Below, one piece after another: positions 16,459-24,567 of a stretch of DNA of 64,000 nucleotides; positions within the stretch are counted from its first letter, which is position 1, and each line of letters starts with the position of its first letter. The stretch lies in assembly GCA_043513815.1 (NCBI GenBank), contig CP121313.1, positions 3,782,001 through 3,846,000 of the forward strand, written 5' to 3'. The notes below the pieces were generated by a model. The model was not told the DNA's origin, ran no database searches, and was given only the letters and a program-made list of their open reading frames with translations. A program made the translations under genes and the position numbers. The stretch comes from JANQIO01 sp043513815 (lineage in GTDB: Bacteria > Pseudomonadota > Gammaproteobacteria > Pseudomonadales > Halieaceae).

Positions 16459-16707
16459 CTAGCCCGCCTATTGCACCAGTACGCTGGCCCATCGGTAGTC
16501 CCGGCTTTTATAGAAGGGTGACGGTCCATCCACTGCTCGGTACATTTTGCTACCCATGCCACTTGCCTGTACCTCGCTGGTTCTCGCACGCCCTGGACGT
16601 GCATGCACCCTGCGGCGTAGCTACGGCTACGCCTCCGGTCCCGAGCCCGCCCAGGGCGCACGAGCCCTGCGCGAGCTATCAGGCAACTGATGCAATAGGC
16701 GGGCTAG
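16459..16707. mobile_element. 249-bp element with 22-bp terminal inverted repeats (candidate MITE)
   Basis: Arms 16459-16480 (CTAGCCCGCCTATTGCACCA start) and 16686-16707 are reverse complements except one base. Inside is a nested imperfect inverted repeat (CTCGCACGCCCTGG against CCCAGGGCGCACGAG) and a central hairpin GCGTAGC-TAC-GGCTACGC. There is no coding potential, and this fills most of the 413-nt gap between the divergent LLM and PAS genes. No clear target-site duplication is seen, so the mobile nature is inferred. Confidence 0.5.
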
Positions 16708-16786
16708 CCGACGAGCCTGGTCTGGAACGGCACGGGAAATAGGCTATGCTGGTGCCCCAAACGCACGTTTCTCAAGGTTAAGCCCC

Positions 16787-17920
16787 ATGGCCAAGCAAGC
16801 GACCGACCTAACCGATATCTCCGACCTGCAGGCAGTCTACACGGCGCTAAATCGAGTACAGGCCATTATCGAATTCGAACTCGACGGCACCGTCATCAAG
16901 GCCAACCAGAATTTCCTGGACCTGTTCGGCTATGCGCTGGATGAGATTGTCGGGCAGTCACACGCCATGTTCTGCAAGCCGGGCTATTCCGCTTCCAGTG
17001 AGTACGAGGCATTCTGGGAGAAGCTGCGCGACGGCGATTATGACTGCGCGGAATTCAAGCGCGTGACCAAAGACGGCAGCGAAGTCTGGCTGCGGGCCTC
17101 CTACAACCCGGTGTTCGATGCCGACGGCAAGCCCAGCAAGGTGGTGAAGTTCGCCACCGACATCACCGAGCAAAAGCGCGAGAGCGCCAAGTTCGACAGC
17201 ATTGTGAAGGCCCTGGATCGCTCCCAGGCCGTCTGCGAGTTCAACCTGGACGGCACTATCAGCGATGCCAATACCCTGTTTCTGAATCTCATGGGCTACG
17301 AGAGGAACGAGGTAGTCGGCAAGCATCACCGTATCTTCTGCAGCCCGAGTTATACCGAATCTCCCGATTATGATGAGTTCTGGCAAAAGCTGCGCAGCGG
17401 CAAGCCGATGACCGGCGAGTTCAAGCGCCTGAGCAAAGATGGCTACGAGGTCTGGCTGCAGGCCACCTACAACCCCATCTTCAACGAGGACGGCCAGATC
17501 GTACAGGTACTCAAGTTTGCCTCGGACATCACCGAGGAAGTGCAGAACCGCAGCCTGGCCATGCTGGAGATGTCCACGCCGGTAGCGAAAATCTGGGATG
17601 GTGTACTGTTTGCGCCGGTGGTCGGCATTGTCGACTCGCGCCGCTCGGGCGACATCATGAACAAGGCCCTGGCCAGCATTGTCGATAACCGCGCCCACAC
17701 CTTGATGCTGGATATCAGCGGCGTGGCGGTGGTCGACACCGCGGTGGCCAACCACCTGATCAAGATCGCCAAGGCGGCGGTGCTGATGGGCTGCAAGACC
17801 ATTCTTTCAGGCATTTCCCCGGCGATTGCCCAGACCATTACCGAGCTGGGCATCGATCTGGGCGCCGTGCAGACCACATCAACCATCGAGTCCGCCCTGC
17901 GCGAGGCGATCCGCAGCTAG
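16787..17920 (+). CDS. PAS-PAS-STAS protein (RsbR-like)
   Basis: 377 aa. Two PAS domains (about 20-135 and 142-255) are internal duplicates, each with a hydrophobic core, a GYxxxEIVG-type helix, an H-x-x-FC motif and a W-L-x-A-x-YNPxF segment followed by DITE. The repeated FC and absence of a membrane segment suggest a cytosolic flavin- or haem-type sensor. Residues 262-375 form a STAS domain like RsbR co-antagonists (TPVAKIWDGVLFAPVVG and LDISGVAVVDTAVANHLI, with a potential phospho-Thr). In stressosomes RsbR works with RsbS and RsbT, neither of which is adjacent. The -10-like TATGCT near 16746 and AAGG before the ATG fit its own promoter. Confidence 0.85.
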   Translation: MAKQATDLTDISDLQAVYTALNRVQAIIEFELDGTVIKANQNFLDLFGYALDEIVGQSHAMFCKPGYSASSEYEAFWEKLRDGDYDCAEFKRVTKDGSEVWLRASYNPVFDADGKPSKVVKFATDITEQKRESAKFDSIVKALDRSQAVCEFNLDGTISDANTLFLNLMGYERNEVVGKHHRIFCSPSYTESPDYDEFWQKLRSGKPMTGEFKRLSKDGYEVWLQATYNPIFNEDGQIVQVLKFASDITEEVQNRSLAMLEMSTPVAKIWDGVLFAPVVGIVDSRRSGDIMNKALASIVDNRAHTLMLDISGVAVVDTAVANHLIKIAKAAVLMGCKTILSGISPAIAQTITELGIDLGAVQTTSTIESALREAIRS

Positions 17921-17980
17921 CCGCCGGATTTTCCACGCTGTGCGGTAATTTTCTGGTCTAGTACCACCTGGTCGCGTCAT

Positions 17981-18043
17981 TGCACTGCGCTCGTCTTTGC
18001 ACTGCGCTCGTCATCCCCGCGAACGGCATGCGGGAATGACGGG
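17981..18043. repeat. REP-like palindrome and 15-bp direct repeat
   Basis: TGCACTGCGCTCGTC occurs twice (17981-17995 and 17998-18012). It is followed by an imperfect inverted repeat, GTCATCCCCGC at 18010-18020 and GCGGGAATGAC at 18030-18040. The GTCATtCCCGC...GCGGGAATGAC form is a common proteobacterial extragenic palindrome and recurs near 30.5 and 36.4 kb. Confidence 0.7.
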
Positions 18044-18083
18044 GCGAAGGGCGTGCGAAGAATCGCGGACGGCGTACGCCAGA

Positions 18084-18114
18084 CAAAAAAAGGGCCCCGG
18101 ATGGGGCCCTTTTT
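18084..18114. terminator. bidirectional rho-independent terminator
   Basis: AGGGCCCC hairpin arm at 18091-18098 pairs with GGGGCCCT at 18103-18110; A7 precedes and T5 follows, so it can stop transcription from both the PAS-STAS gene and the convergent acyl-CoA dehydrogenase operon. Confidence 0.85.
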
Positions 18115-18132
18115 CATTCTGGGCGCTAAAGC

Positions 18133-19290
18133 TCAGGCAGCGTCGACCGCACGGGGAGCCGCGGGGGTCTCCTGCGCACTGCCACCGTAAGACAGCTCAC
18201 TGAACTTCTGCTGGTGATAGTCACCGTTGCCGAAGATAGTGTTGATCATCATCAGCCGACGGGCGTAGTGACCTACCGACATCTCTTCGGTGACACCCAT
18301 GCCACCGTGCAGCTGGATGGCCTCGGCGCCGATGTGCTTGCCGCTGCGGTCCACCAGGGTCTTGAGGGCGTGCAGGCTGCGCTTTGCATCCGGCTTGTCC
18401 TCGAGACGGTCGCAGATGGCGCGGTACAGCATCGACTTGGCCTGCTCGAAAGACATGAACATGTCTACCATGCGGTGCTGCAGCGCCTGGAAAGTACCGA
18501 TGGCGACGCCAAACTGCTCGCGGGTGCGGGCGTACTCAATCGTCACTTCGTTAAGGCGCCCCATAAGGCCAACGGCCTCGGCACTGATCGCCAGGGTCAC
18601 GTTGTCCACCACCTGCTCAATAATCGGCAGGGCCTGCCCGGCTTCGCCCAACAGTTCGCCGGCGGCGCCGTCGAAGGTGATGTTGGCGACCACCTGGCCA
18701 TCCATCATGCGGTAGCTGGTGCCGCTGACGCCGTCAGTGTTGGCATCCACCAGGAACAGGGAGATACCGCCGTCAGTCTTCGCAGAGACCACCAGCTTGT
18801 CGGCGGAGGCACCATTGAATACCACGGTCTTCTCGCCGGACAGCGTGTAGCTGTCTCCGGAACCGGTAGCGCTGGTCTCGATGGCGTCGAGATCAAAACG
18901 ACTCTTGCGCTCAAGGTAGGCGAAGGCTCCCTGCAGCTCGCCGCCGATGACAGCCGGCAACAGCGCTTCCTTCTGGGCCGCAGAGCCGGCCGCTTCCACC
19001 AGACCGCCGAACAACAGCACAGTGGGAACAAACGGCTCGGCAATCAGGCCTCGCCCCAGCTGTTCCATGATCAGCATCAGGTCGACCGGGCTACCGCCGA
19101 AGCCGCCGTTTTCTTCCGCGAAGGGAATGGACAGCCAGCCCAGCTCGGCAAAGGTCTGCCAGTTCTCGCGGCTGAAGCCTTCCTCGGAAGCCACCACTTT
19201 GTTGCGGGTATCAAAATCGTAGTCGTCCTGGATATAGCGCGCGACGCTGTCGCGCAGCATGACCTGCTCTTCACTGAAATCGAAATTCAT
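18133..19290 (-). CDS. acyl-CoA dehydrogenase family protein (subunit-like)
   Basis: 385 aa. ACAD fold signatures: MNFDFSEEQVMLRDSVARY, LMLIMEQLGRGLIAEPFVPT, a middle FAD/substrate domain, then RTREQFGVAIGTFQALQHRMVDM and the C-terminal IQLHGGMGVTEEMSVGHYARRL. It dehydrogenates acyl-CoA to enoyl-CoA with FAD and electron-transfer flavoprotein. It lies 24 nt downstream of a second, different acyl-CoA dehydrogenase gene. Such adjacent unlike pairs often form alpha2-beta2 enzymes acting on bulky substrates such as steroid side chains (family knowledge; substrate here inferred). Likely transcribed from the site at 20520. Confidence 0.88.
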   Translation of the reverse strand: MNFDFSEEQVMLRDSVARYIQDDYDFDTRNKVVASEEGFSRENWQTFAELGWLSIPFAEENGGFGGSPVDLMLIMEQLGRGLIAEPFVPTVLLFGGLVEAAGSAAQKEALLPAVIGGELQGAFAYLERKSRFDLDAIETSATGSGDSYTLSGEKTVVFNGASADKLVVSAKTDGGISLFLVDANTDGVSGTSYRMMDGQVVANITFDGAAGELLGEAGQALPIIEQVVDNVTLAISAEAVGLMGRLNEVTIEYARTREQFGVAIGTFQALQHRMVDMFMSFEQAKSMLYRAICDRLEDKPDAKRSLHALKTLVDRSGKHIGAEAIQLHGGMGVTEEMSVGHYARRLMMINTIFGNGDYHQQKFSELSYGGSAQETPAAPRAVDAA

Positions 19291-19314
19291 AGTCTGTCTC
19301 CTCTCTCAGCCAAC

Positions 19315-20496
19315 TCAGCCCAGGCCCAGGACGGCCTTGGCAATAATGTTTTTCTGCACTTCATTGGAGCCGCCATAAATGGTGGCCGCACGACCGTACA
19401 TGTAGCGATAGCGGGCATAGTCGCCAAACTCGTGGCCACTCAGGTTCTCGCCGCCCTCGGGTACCGCAACACCCTGGTAGTAGCCTGCCACTTCCATGCG
19501 CAGCTCCTGAACGGCCTGTTGAATCTCGGTCCCCTTGATCTTGAGCAGAGACGATTCCGGGCCCGGGGCGCCGCCGGTGGCGACAGATGCCAGAGTCCGA
19601 AGCTCCGTGTACTCGAGCGCCATCAAGTCAATCTCAATGTCCGACACCCGGCGCTGGAAGGAGGCGTCCTCCATGAGCGGCTTGCCGCCCTGAACCTCGT
19701 TGCGAGCCAGTTCCACGACCTGTGCCAGATTGCGCTTGGAATCGGAAACATTGGCAATACCGGTACGCTCGTGGGCCAGCAGCGCCTTGGCGTAGGTCCA
19801 GCCATTGTTCTCTTCGCCGATCAGGTTTGCCACCGGCACCCGCACGTCGTTGAACTCGGTTTCATTGAGCGTGTGGTGGCCATCGATGGTGTGGATCGGG
19901 TTTACCTTGATCCCCTCCGACTTCATGTCGATCAACAGGAAGCTGATACCGGCCTGCTTCTTACCCTCACTGCTGGTGCGCACCAGGCAGAATATCCAGT
20001 CGGCCATCTGGGCGTAGCTGGTCCAGATTTTGGCACCATTGATAATGTAGTCATCACCGTCGCGCTCGGCCTTGGTCTTCAGGGAAGCCAGGTCGGAACC
20101 GGCACCCGGCTCTGAGTAGCCCTGGCACCACCACTCGGTGCCGTCGAGAATCTTCGGCAGGAAGCGCTGTTTCTGCTCCTCGGTACCGAAATTGAAGATC
20201 ACCGGGCCCACCATCTGCAGCCCGAAGGGCATCAGGCCCTGGGCGCCGGCAGCAGCGCGCTCGTAGTCGAATATGTACTTCTGGGTGCTGGTCCAGCCCG
20301 GGCCGCCGTACTCTTCCGGCCAGTTGGGCGCCGCCCAGCCCCTGTTGTAGAGCTTCTGGTGCCAGGCAGTCATGGCCTCCCGGAAAGTATCGGGGTTCAT
20401 CAAGCCCTTGATGACGTCGTCGTTCCACTCAGTGGCAAAGAAATCGCGTACCTCGTCGCGGAACGCGAGGTCATCGGCGGAAAAGCTGGTATCCAT
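19315..20496 (-). CDS. acyl-CoA dehydrogenase family protein
   Basis: 393 aa. ACAD features: WPEEYGGPGWTSTQKYIFDYE, QRFLPKILDGTEWWCQGYSEPGAGSDLASLKTKAERDGD (FAD-binding region), NGAKIWTSYAQMADW and the C-terminal RYMYGRAATIYGGSNEVQKNIIAK. The start ATG at 20496 is preceded by GAGGAGGTAGCT, a very strong ribosome site; longer in-frame starts run into the operator-like site. First gene of the ACAD pair and directly downstream of operator copy 2. It is probably the partner subunit of the second dehydrogenase. Confidence 0.9.
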   Translation of the reverse strand: MDTSFSADDLAFRDEVRDFFATEWNDDVIKGLMNPDTFREAMTAWHQKLYNRGWAAPNWPEEYGGPGWTSTQKYIFDYERAAAGAQGLMPFGLQMVGPVIFNFGTEEQKQRFLPKILDGTEWWCQGYSEPGAGSDLASLKTKAERDGDDYIINGAKIWTSYAQMADWIFCLVRTSSEGKKQAGISFLLIDMKSEGIKVNPIHTIDGHHTLNETEFNDVRVPVANLIGEENNGWTYAKALLAHERTGIANVSDSKRNLAQVVELARNEVQGGKPLMEDASFQRRVSDIEIDLMALEYTELRTLASVATGGAPGPESSLLKIKGTEIQQAVQELRMEVAGYYQGVAVPEGGENLSGHEFGDYARYRYMYGRAATIYGGSNEVQKNIIAKAVLGLG

Positions 20497-20519
20497 AGCT
20501 ACCTCCTCAAAACGGGCAT

Positions 20520-20552
20520 TTGAACCTACAGTATGTTTTTGGCGCATTCAAG
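20520..20552 (-). promoter_or_regulatory. shared operator/promoter-like site, copy 2
   Basis: TTGAAC, 20 nt, ATTCAA, enclosing TACAGTATGTTTTTGG, 24 nt upstream of the acyl-CoA dehydrogenase start. 28 of 33 positions match the site before the LLM operon, including the 16-nt core. Read toward the gene it gives TTGAAT and, 17 nt on, TAGGTT, so it may also hold the promoter. Confidence 0.65.
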
Positions 20553-20667
20553 TATTGACGCCGTAAACATTAGTGCAAGCCCGGCGCCCAAACCCATGCC
20601 TGTCGCGCTTTTGTGCAGCCCACCATTTGGACTATGCTGGTCCTGTTGCCCTGAAAAAAGCCTTCCC

Positions 20668-21150
20668 ATGATCAGTATCCGCCCCGCCACCATTGATGAC
20701 GCCCAGACCATCATGCGCTTTGTGATTGAGCTGGCGCGTTACGAAAAGGCCGAACACGAGGTCAAGGCCACCGAGGCTGACCTGCGCGAGGGCCTGTTTG
20801 GCGAGCATTCACGGGTAGAATCGGCCATCTGCGAGCTCGACGGCGAGCCTATTGGCCATGCCATCTTTTTCATGAACTACAGCACCTGGCTAGGCAAGTA
20901 CGGTATTTTCCTGGAGGAGCTGTATATCACGCCAGAACGGCGTGGTGTGGGCGCCGGCAAGGCAATGCTGCAACACGTGGCAAGCATTGCCGTCGACCGG
21001 GGCTGCGGCCGTTTCGAATGGAACGTGCTGGACTGGAACGAACCCGCCATCCGCTTTTATGAGTCGCTGGGGGCCACTGCACTCTCGGAATGGGTCGGCT
21101 ACCGCGTCACCGGGCCGGCCCTGGCTGAACTGGGCGGCGGCAAAACGTGA
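20668..21150 (+). CDS. GNAT family N-acetyltransferase (spermidine acetyltransferase-like)
   Basis: 160 aa. Begins MISIRPATIDDAQTI. The acetyl-CoA-binding segment is LYITPERRGVGAGKAML, followed by CGRFEWNVLDWNEPAIRFYESLGA, the pattern of diamine/thialysine acetyltransferases. The substrate is likely a small amine (inference). Its TGA overlaps the GTG of the next acetyltransferase gene, so the two are translated together. A TATGCT -10-like element is near 20632. Confidence 0.86.
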   Translation: MISIRPATIDDAQTIMRFVIELARYEKAEHEVKATEADLREGLFGEHSRVESAICELDGEPIGHAIFFMNYSTWLGKYGIFLEELYITPERRGVGAGKAMLQHVASIAVDRGCGRFEWNVLDWNEPAIRFYESLGATALSEWVGYRVTGPALAELGGGKT

Positions 21151-21668
21151 CCCTGGACATCCGGGTGGCCAAACCAGGCGACGCCGAGCGCCTGGCAGAC
21201 CTTGCGCGACGCACCTTTATTTCCACCTTTGCGGAATTCAATACGCCAGAGAACATGTCGCTGTACGTGGAGGCCGCGCTGTCCACTGATCGCATACGCA
21301 ACGAACTACAGGACCACGCCAGCACCTTCATATGGGCAGAGCAGACCGGCATCCCCGCTGGCTATGCCAAGCTGCGACGCGGCACCATACGCGGCTGTGT
21401 CACCGGGCCCAAACCAGTGGAACTTGAGCGCATGTACGCCGAGACCGACAAGATCGGCGCCGGTGTTGGCAAAACCCTGCTGCACACGGCCATCAAGATT
21501 GCCCAGGCCGAGGGCTATCAGTCACTGTGGCTTGGAGTCTGGGAGTTCAATGAGCGGGCCATCGAGTTTTATCGCCGCCAGGGCTTTGTGGACGTCGGCG
21601 AGCAGGACTTCATGCTGGGGAACGACCGCCAGACCGACATTGTCATGCAGCTCGACATGCGGCACTGA
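21147..21668 (+). CDS. GNAT family N-acetyltransferase
   Basis: 173 aa, GTG start inside the stop of the upstream acetyltransferase. GNAT features: LDIRVAKPGDAERLADLARR, LERMYAETDKIGAGVGKTLL for acetyl-CoA binding, and SLWLGVWEFNERAIEFYRRQGF. It resembles RimI/PaiA-type enzymes; substrate unknown. The last 46 nt of the gene, including the stop, are duplicated in tandem immediately downstream. Confidence 0.86.
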   Translation: MTLDIRVAKPGDAERLADLARRTFISTFAEFNTPENMSLYVEAALSTDRIRNELQDHASTFIWAEQTGIPAGYAKLRRGTIRGCVTGPKPVELERMYAETDKIGAGVGKTLLHTAIKIAQAEGYQSLWLGVWEFNERAIEFYRRQGFVDVGEQDFMLGNDRQTDIVMQLDMRH

Positions 21669-21716
21669 ATCGACCGCCAGACCGACATTGTCATGCAGCT
21701 CGACATGCGGCACTGA
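21623..21716 (+). repeat. 46-bp tandem duplication of a gene 3' end
   Basis: 21623-21668 (the last codons and stop of the acetyltransferase) is repeated without change at 21671-21716, with AT between, giving a 48-nt period. The second copy is in the same frame after the stop but is not translated. It looks like a recent slippage event; the downstream gene starts 40 nt later. Confidence 0.9.
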
Positions 21717-21755
21717 TATTATCTGCGGGGCGTACTGCCTGAAGAGACAAAGCTG

Positions 21756-22556
21756 TTGAATATCGTAATCCTGGCCAACCGGGATATCGCCAGCAATCTG
21801 GCACTCAATCTGCTGCTGCCAAGCCTTTCGGCGAACCACAGCGCCTGGGTCTTCCTGTCTGATGCCGTGGGGGGAGCCGTCCAGCGCCCCGCCCCGCTCA
21901 ACGACCTGAAATTTTTTGAACAGACGCTTTTCAACGAGTTCGTCTTCCCCCGGCTTGACTCGCTGGGCAAGCACGGAGAGCTACTCACCTTCCACGCGCT
22001 GGGCAGGCACACGATGGAGCCTGTCAGCTCTCTGAATAGAATCAACGGTCCCGAGGGCCTGGACAAACTGCGCGGCGTGAATCCGGACCTGGTGCTGAGC
22101 ATTCGCTACGGTGGCATCCTGCGGGAGGCGGTCATCGCCATCCCGCGCCTGGGCATCATCAACCTGCACTCCGGCCTGTTACCCGCCTACCGGGGAGTCA
22201 TGGCTACTTTCCGAGCGCTGCTGGCGGGGGAGCCTTCAATCGGCACCACGCTGCATTACATCTCTGACCCGGGTATCGACACCGGCGGGATTATTGCCCA
22301 CACCGAGATGCCGGTGCAGCCCGAGCACTCCTACCTGTGGCATATCATGGCGCTGTATCCTCCGGCCTGCGAAAAACTGCTAGCCTGTGTGGCCGCCGTG
22401 ACAGATGGCGATACGCTGCCCGTTTCCCCCCAGGGGGAAGGGGGGCAATATTTCAGTTTCCCGGAGGAGCAGGACCTGGCGACTTTCCGCCAACAGGGCC
22501 TGCGTCTGGTCGACCCGACCGACATTGCCTCCATTACCCAACGCTATACAGGATAA
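21756..22556 (+). CDS. formyltransferase-fold protein (methionyl-tRNA formyltransferase-like)
   Basis: 266 aa, TTG start (MNIVILANRDIASNL). The formyltransferase catalytic set is visible: the NLHSGLLPAYRG block carries Asn and His, and PGIDTGGIIAH carries the Asp. It is shorter than methionyl-tRNA formyltransferase and lacks the C-terminal tRNA-binding domain, so a sugar-nucleotide or small-molecule N-formyltransferase is more likely (inference). An alternative start is not obvious because the N terminus already fits a first beta strand. It is followed at 6 nt by an amidohydrolase gene. Confidence 0.75.
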   Translation: MNIVILANRDIASNLALNLLLPSLSANHSAWVFLSDAVGGAVQRPAPLNDLKFFEQTLFNEFVFPRLDSLGKHGELLTFHALGRHTMEPVSSLNRINGPEGLDKLRGVNPDLVLSIRYGGILREAVIAIPRLGIINLHSGLLPAYRGVMATFRALLAGEPSIGTTLHYISDPGIDTGGIIAHTEMPVQPEHSYLWHIMALYPPACEKLLACVAAVTDGDTLPVSPQGEGGQYFSFPEEQDLATFRQQGLRLVDPTDIASITQRYTG

Positions 22557-22561
22557 GCGAC

Positions 22562-24211
22562 ATGATTTTCCGACACCTTTGCAGCCTGCTCCTCATTGTC
22601 CTGACGGCGGGCGCCCAGGCCTCCACCCTTGTCCACAACGTCAAGGGCTACACGATGAACGACGGCCAGCGGGTCAGCTTCGCTGCACTGGAGTTTGAAA
22701 ATGGTGTCATCACCCGCATCTACCCCGATGCAGCGAGCGCCAACGCCAGCAACGCCACCGAGCGTGTGAACGGCGCCGGCGCCACCCTGTTGCCCGGGCT
22801 TATTGATGCCCACGGACATGTCACTTCCCACGGCCGTGCCCTGCAGGCCGTAGACCTGGTGGGCAGCACCAGCGAGATGGACTCCGCCGCCCGCGTGCAG
22901 TCTTTTGTGGAGAAAAACGCCGCCCAGGAGTGGATACGGGGCCGCGGCTGGAACCAGGTCCTGTGGCCCGGCAAGCAGTTCCCTGATCGCGCGGCGCTGG
23001 ACAAGGTATCGGCAGGCAAGGCGGTGGCGCTGGAGCGCATCGACGGCCACGCCATGTGGGCCAACAGCAGGGCCCTGGAACTGGCCGGCATCGGCCCCGA
23101 CACGCCCGACCCGGAAGGCGGGCAAATCATTCGTGACGAAACTGGTCGCGCCACTGGCGTGCTGATCGACAACGCCATGGACATGGTTTACGAGGTGATG
23201 CCTCCGGTAACCGACGCCGACATGGCCGACTACGCCATGACTGCCATGCAGGACCTGGCAAGCCTTGGAGTGACCTCGGTGCACGATGCGGGCATTTCCG
23301 CCCAGGAAGTGCGCGCCTTCCAGTCCCTGCGTGACGGCGAGAAAATGCCGATCAGGATCTACGCCATGCTCAGCGTGCTGGACCCGGCCAATGACGCCTA
23401 CCTCAAACAGGGCCCGCTGATCGACCCTGCGCACATGCTGGATATTCGCAGCGTGAAGATTTCTGCCGACGGCGCGCTGGGCTCCCGCGGTGCGGCCCTG
23501 TTCAAGGACTACAGCGACATGCCGGGGCAGAAGGGTCTGCTGTTGGTCAACGACGAGCAGCTCGATCTGCACATCGACCGCTCCATGGCGGCGGGCTACC
23601 AGGTGAACATCCACGCCATTGGCACCAAGGCCAACGCCCGGGTGCTGGATTTCCTTGAAAACCTGACCAAAAAATACGACAGCCGCCATCTGCGGCATCG
23701 AAATGAACACTCGCAGATCGTCCGGCCGCAAGACATCCCTCGCTTTGCCGAGATCGGCGTGGTCGCCTCCATCCAGCCCACCCACGCCACCAGTGACAAG
23801 AACATGGCCGGCGATCGACTCGGAGAAGCGCGTCTCGCCGGTGCCTACGCCTGGCGCAAACTGCTCGACAGCGACGCGCGGCTGGCCGGTGGCTCGGATT
23901 TCCCGGTGGAATCCGCCAACCCCTTCTTCGGGCTGCATGCCGCGGTCACCCGCCAGGACCGCAACAACCAGCCCGCCGGTGGCTGGCGGCCCTCGGAAAA
24001 GCTCAACCGCGACGAAACCCTGAGTCTGTTCACCGAGTGGGCCGCCTGGTCTGCACACCAGGAAAACGTGATCGGACGCCTGTTGCCCGGCTATGCTGCC
24101 GACTTCATCCTGGTCCGGGACGACTACTTTGAGGTGCCTGCCGAAGACATCTGGACCAACCAGGTGCTGGGCACCTGGGTGGCGGGCAAGCAGGTTTTCA
24201 CGGCACGGTAG
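22562..24211 (+). CDS. periplasmic amidohydrolase 3 family protein (YtcJ-like)
   Basis: 549 aa. Signal peptide of about 20 residues (LCSLLLIVLTAGAQA). Metal-dependent hydrolase motifs are LPGLIDAHGHV, DGHAMWANSRALEL, the VKISADGALGSRGA loop with the carboxylated-Lys candidate, QVNIHAIGTKAN, HRNEHSQIV and LAGGSDFPVE. YtcJ-type enzymes hydrolyse amides or N-acyl groups; the substrate is unknown. The start ATG 22562 is 6 nt after the formyltransferase-like gene. Formyl addition and amide hydrolysis may be parts of one pathway (inference). Confidence 0.88.
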   Translation: MIFRHLCSLLLIVLTAGAQASTLVHNVKGYTMNDGQRVSFAALEFENGVITRIYPDAASANASNATERVNGAGATLLPGLIDAHGHVTSHGRALQAVDLVGSTSEMDSAARVQSFVEKNAAQEWIRGRGWNQVLWPGKQFPDRAALDKVSAGKAVALERIDGHAMWANSRALELAGIGPDTPDPEGGQIIRDETGRATGVLIDNAMDMVYEVMPPVTDADMADYAMTAMQDLASLGVTSVHDAGISAQEVRAFQSLRDGEKMPIRIYAMLSVLDPANDAYLKQGPLIDPAHMLDIRSVKISADGALGSRGAALFKDYSDMPGQKGLLLVNDEQLDLHIDRSMAAGYQVNIHAIGTKANARVLDFLENLTKKYDSRHLRHRNEHSQIVRPQDIPRFAEIGVVASIQPTHATSDKNMAGDRLGEARLAGAYAWRKLLDSDARLAGGSDFPVESANPFFGLHAAVTRQDRNNQPAGGWRPSEKLNRDETLSLFTEWAAWSAHQENVIGRLLPGYAADFILVRDDYFEVPAEDIWTNQVLGTWVAGKQVFTAR

Positions 24212-24567
24212 AAAGCGTGATCAAGAGCGACCAAAGTGTCAGACTGCTTGATTCTTTCCATCACTCCATATCCAGCGACGCTCCTGCGCGGCTCGCCGCA
24301 TTCGCGAGATGACGGAGAGCTGGCGGGCAGGCTCTTGCGAACCTGGCTCACCAAAAGCAAGTAACACACCGGGTGCCCCCAAGAAGAAGACTGCGAGCGC
24401 CTCTATGAGAGGAAGCTGCTCGGGCGAATAGGCGGCGCTACGATAGGGAGCTGCGCTGGCGATATCGCGCCTCGGGAGAGGCCGCTCGCAGGATCCGTGT
24501 GCGGCTATATTGCAAACAAAAAAAGGGCTCCCGAGGGAGCCCTTTTACTTCTGAACGGTGGTGCTGT
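24212..24567. other. intergenic region with terminator and faint REP-like remnant
   Basis: 356 nt between convergent genes. No gene is supported. Around 24260-24330 a stretch with ATATCCAGCGA and GCGAGATGACGG resembles a decayed extragenic palindrome. The last part holds the terminator listed separately. Confidence 0.5.
24521..24546. terminator. bidirectional rho-independent terminator
   Basis: GGGCTCCC at 24525-24532 pairs with GGGAGCCC at 24535-24542, flanked by an A run on the left and TTTT on the right. It serves the convergent amidohydrolase and TonB-dependent receptor genes. Confidence 0.85.

Noticed and set aside
18214..20115. 633-codon plus-strand frame
   Set aside because: Antisense to two well-supported acyl-CoA dehydrogenases; composition is typical of a GC-rich shadow frame.
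22544..24058. 504-codon minus-strand frame
   Set aside because: Antisense to the YtcJ-type amidohydrolase with clear motifs and signal peptide.
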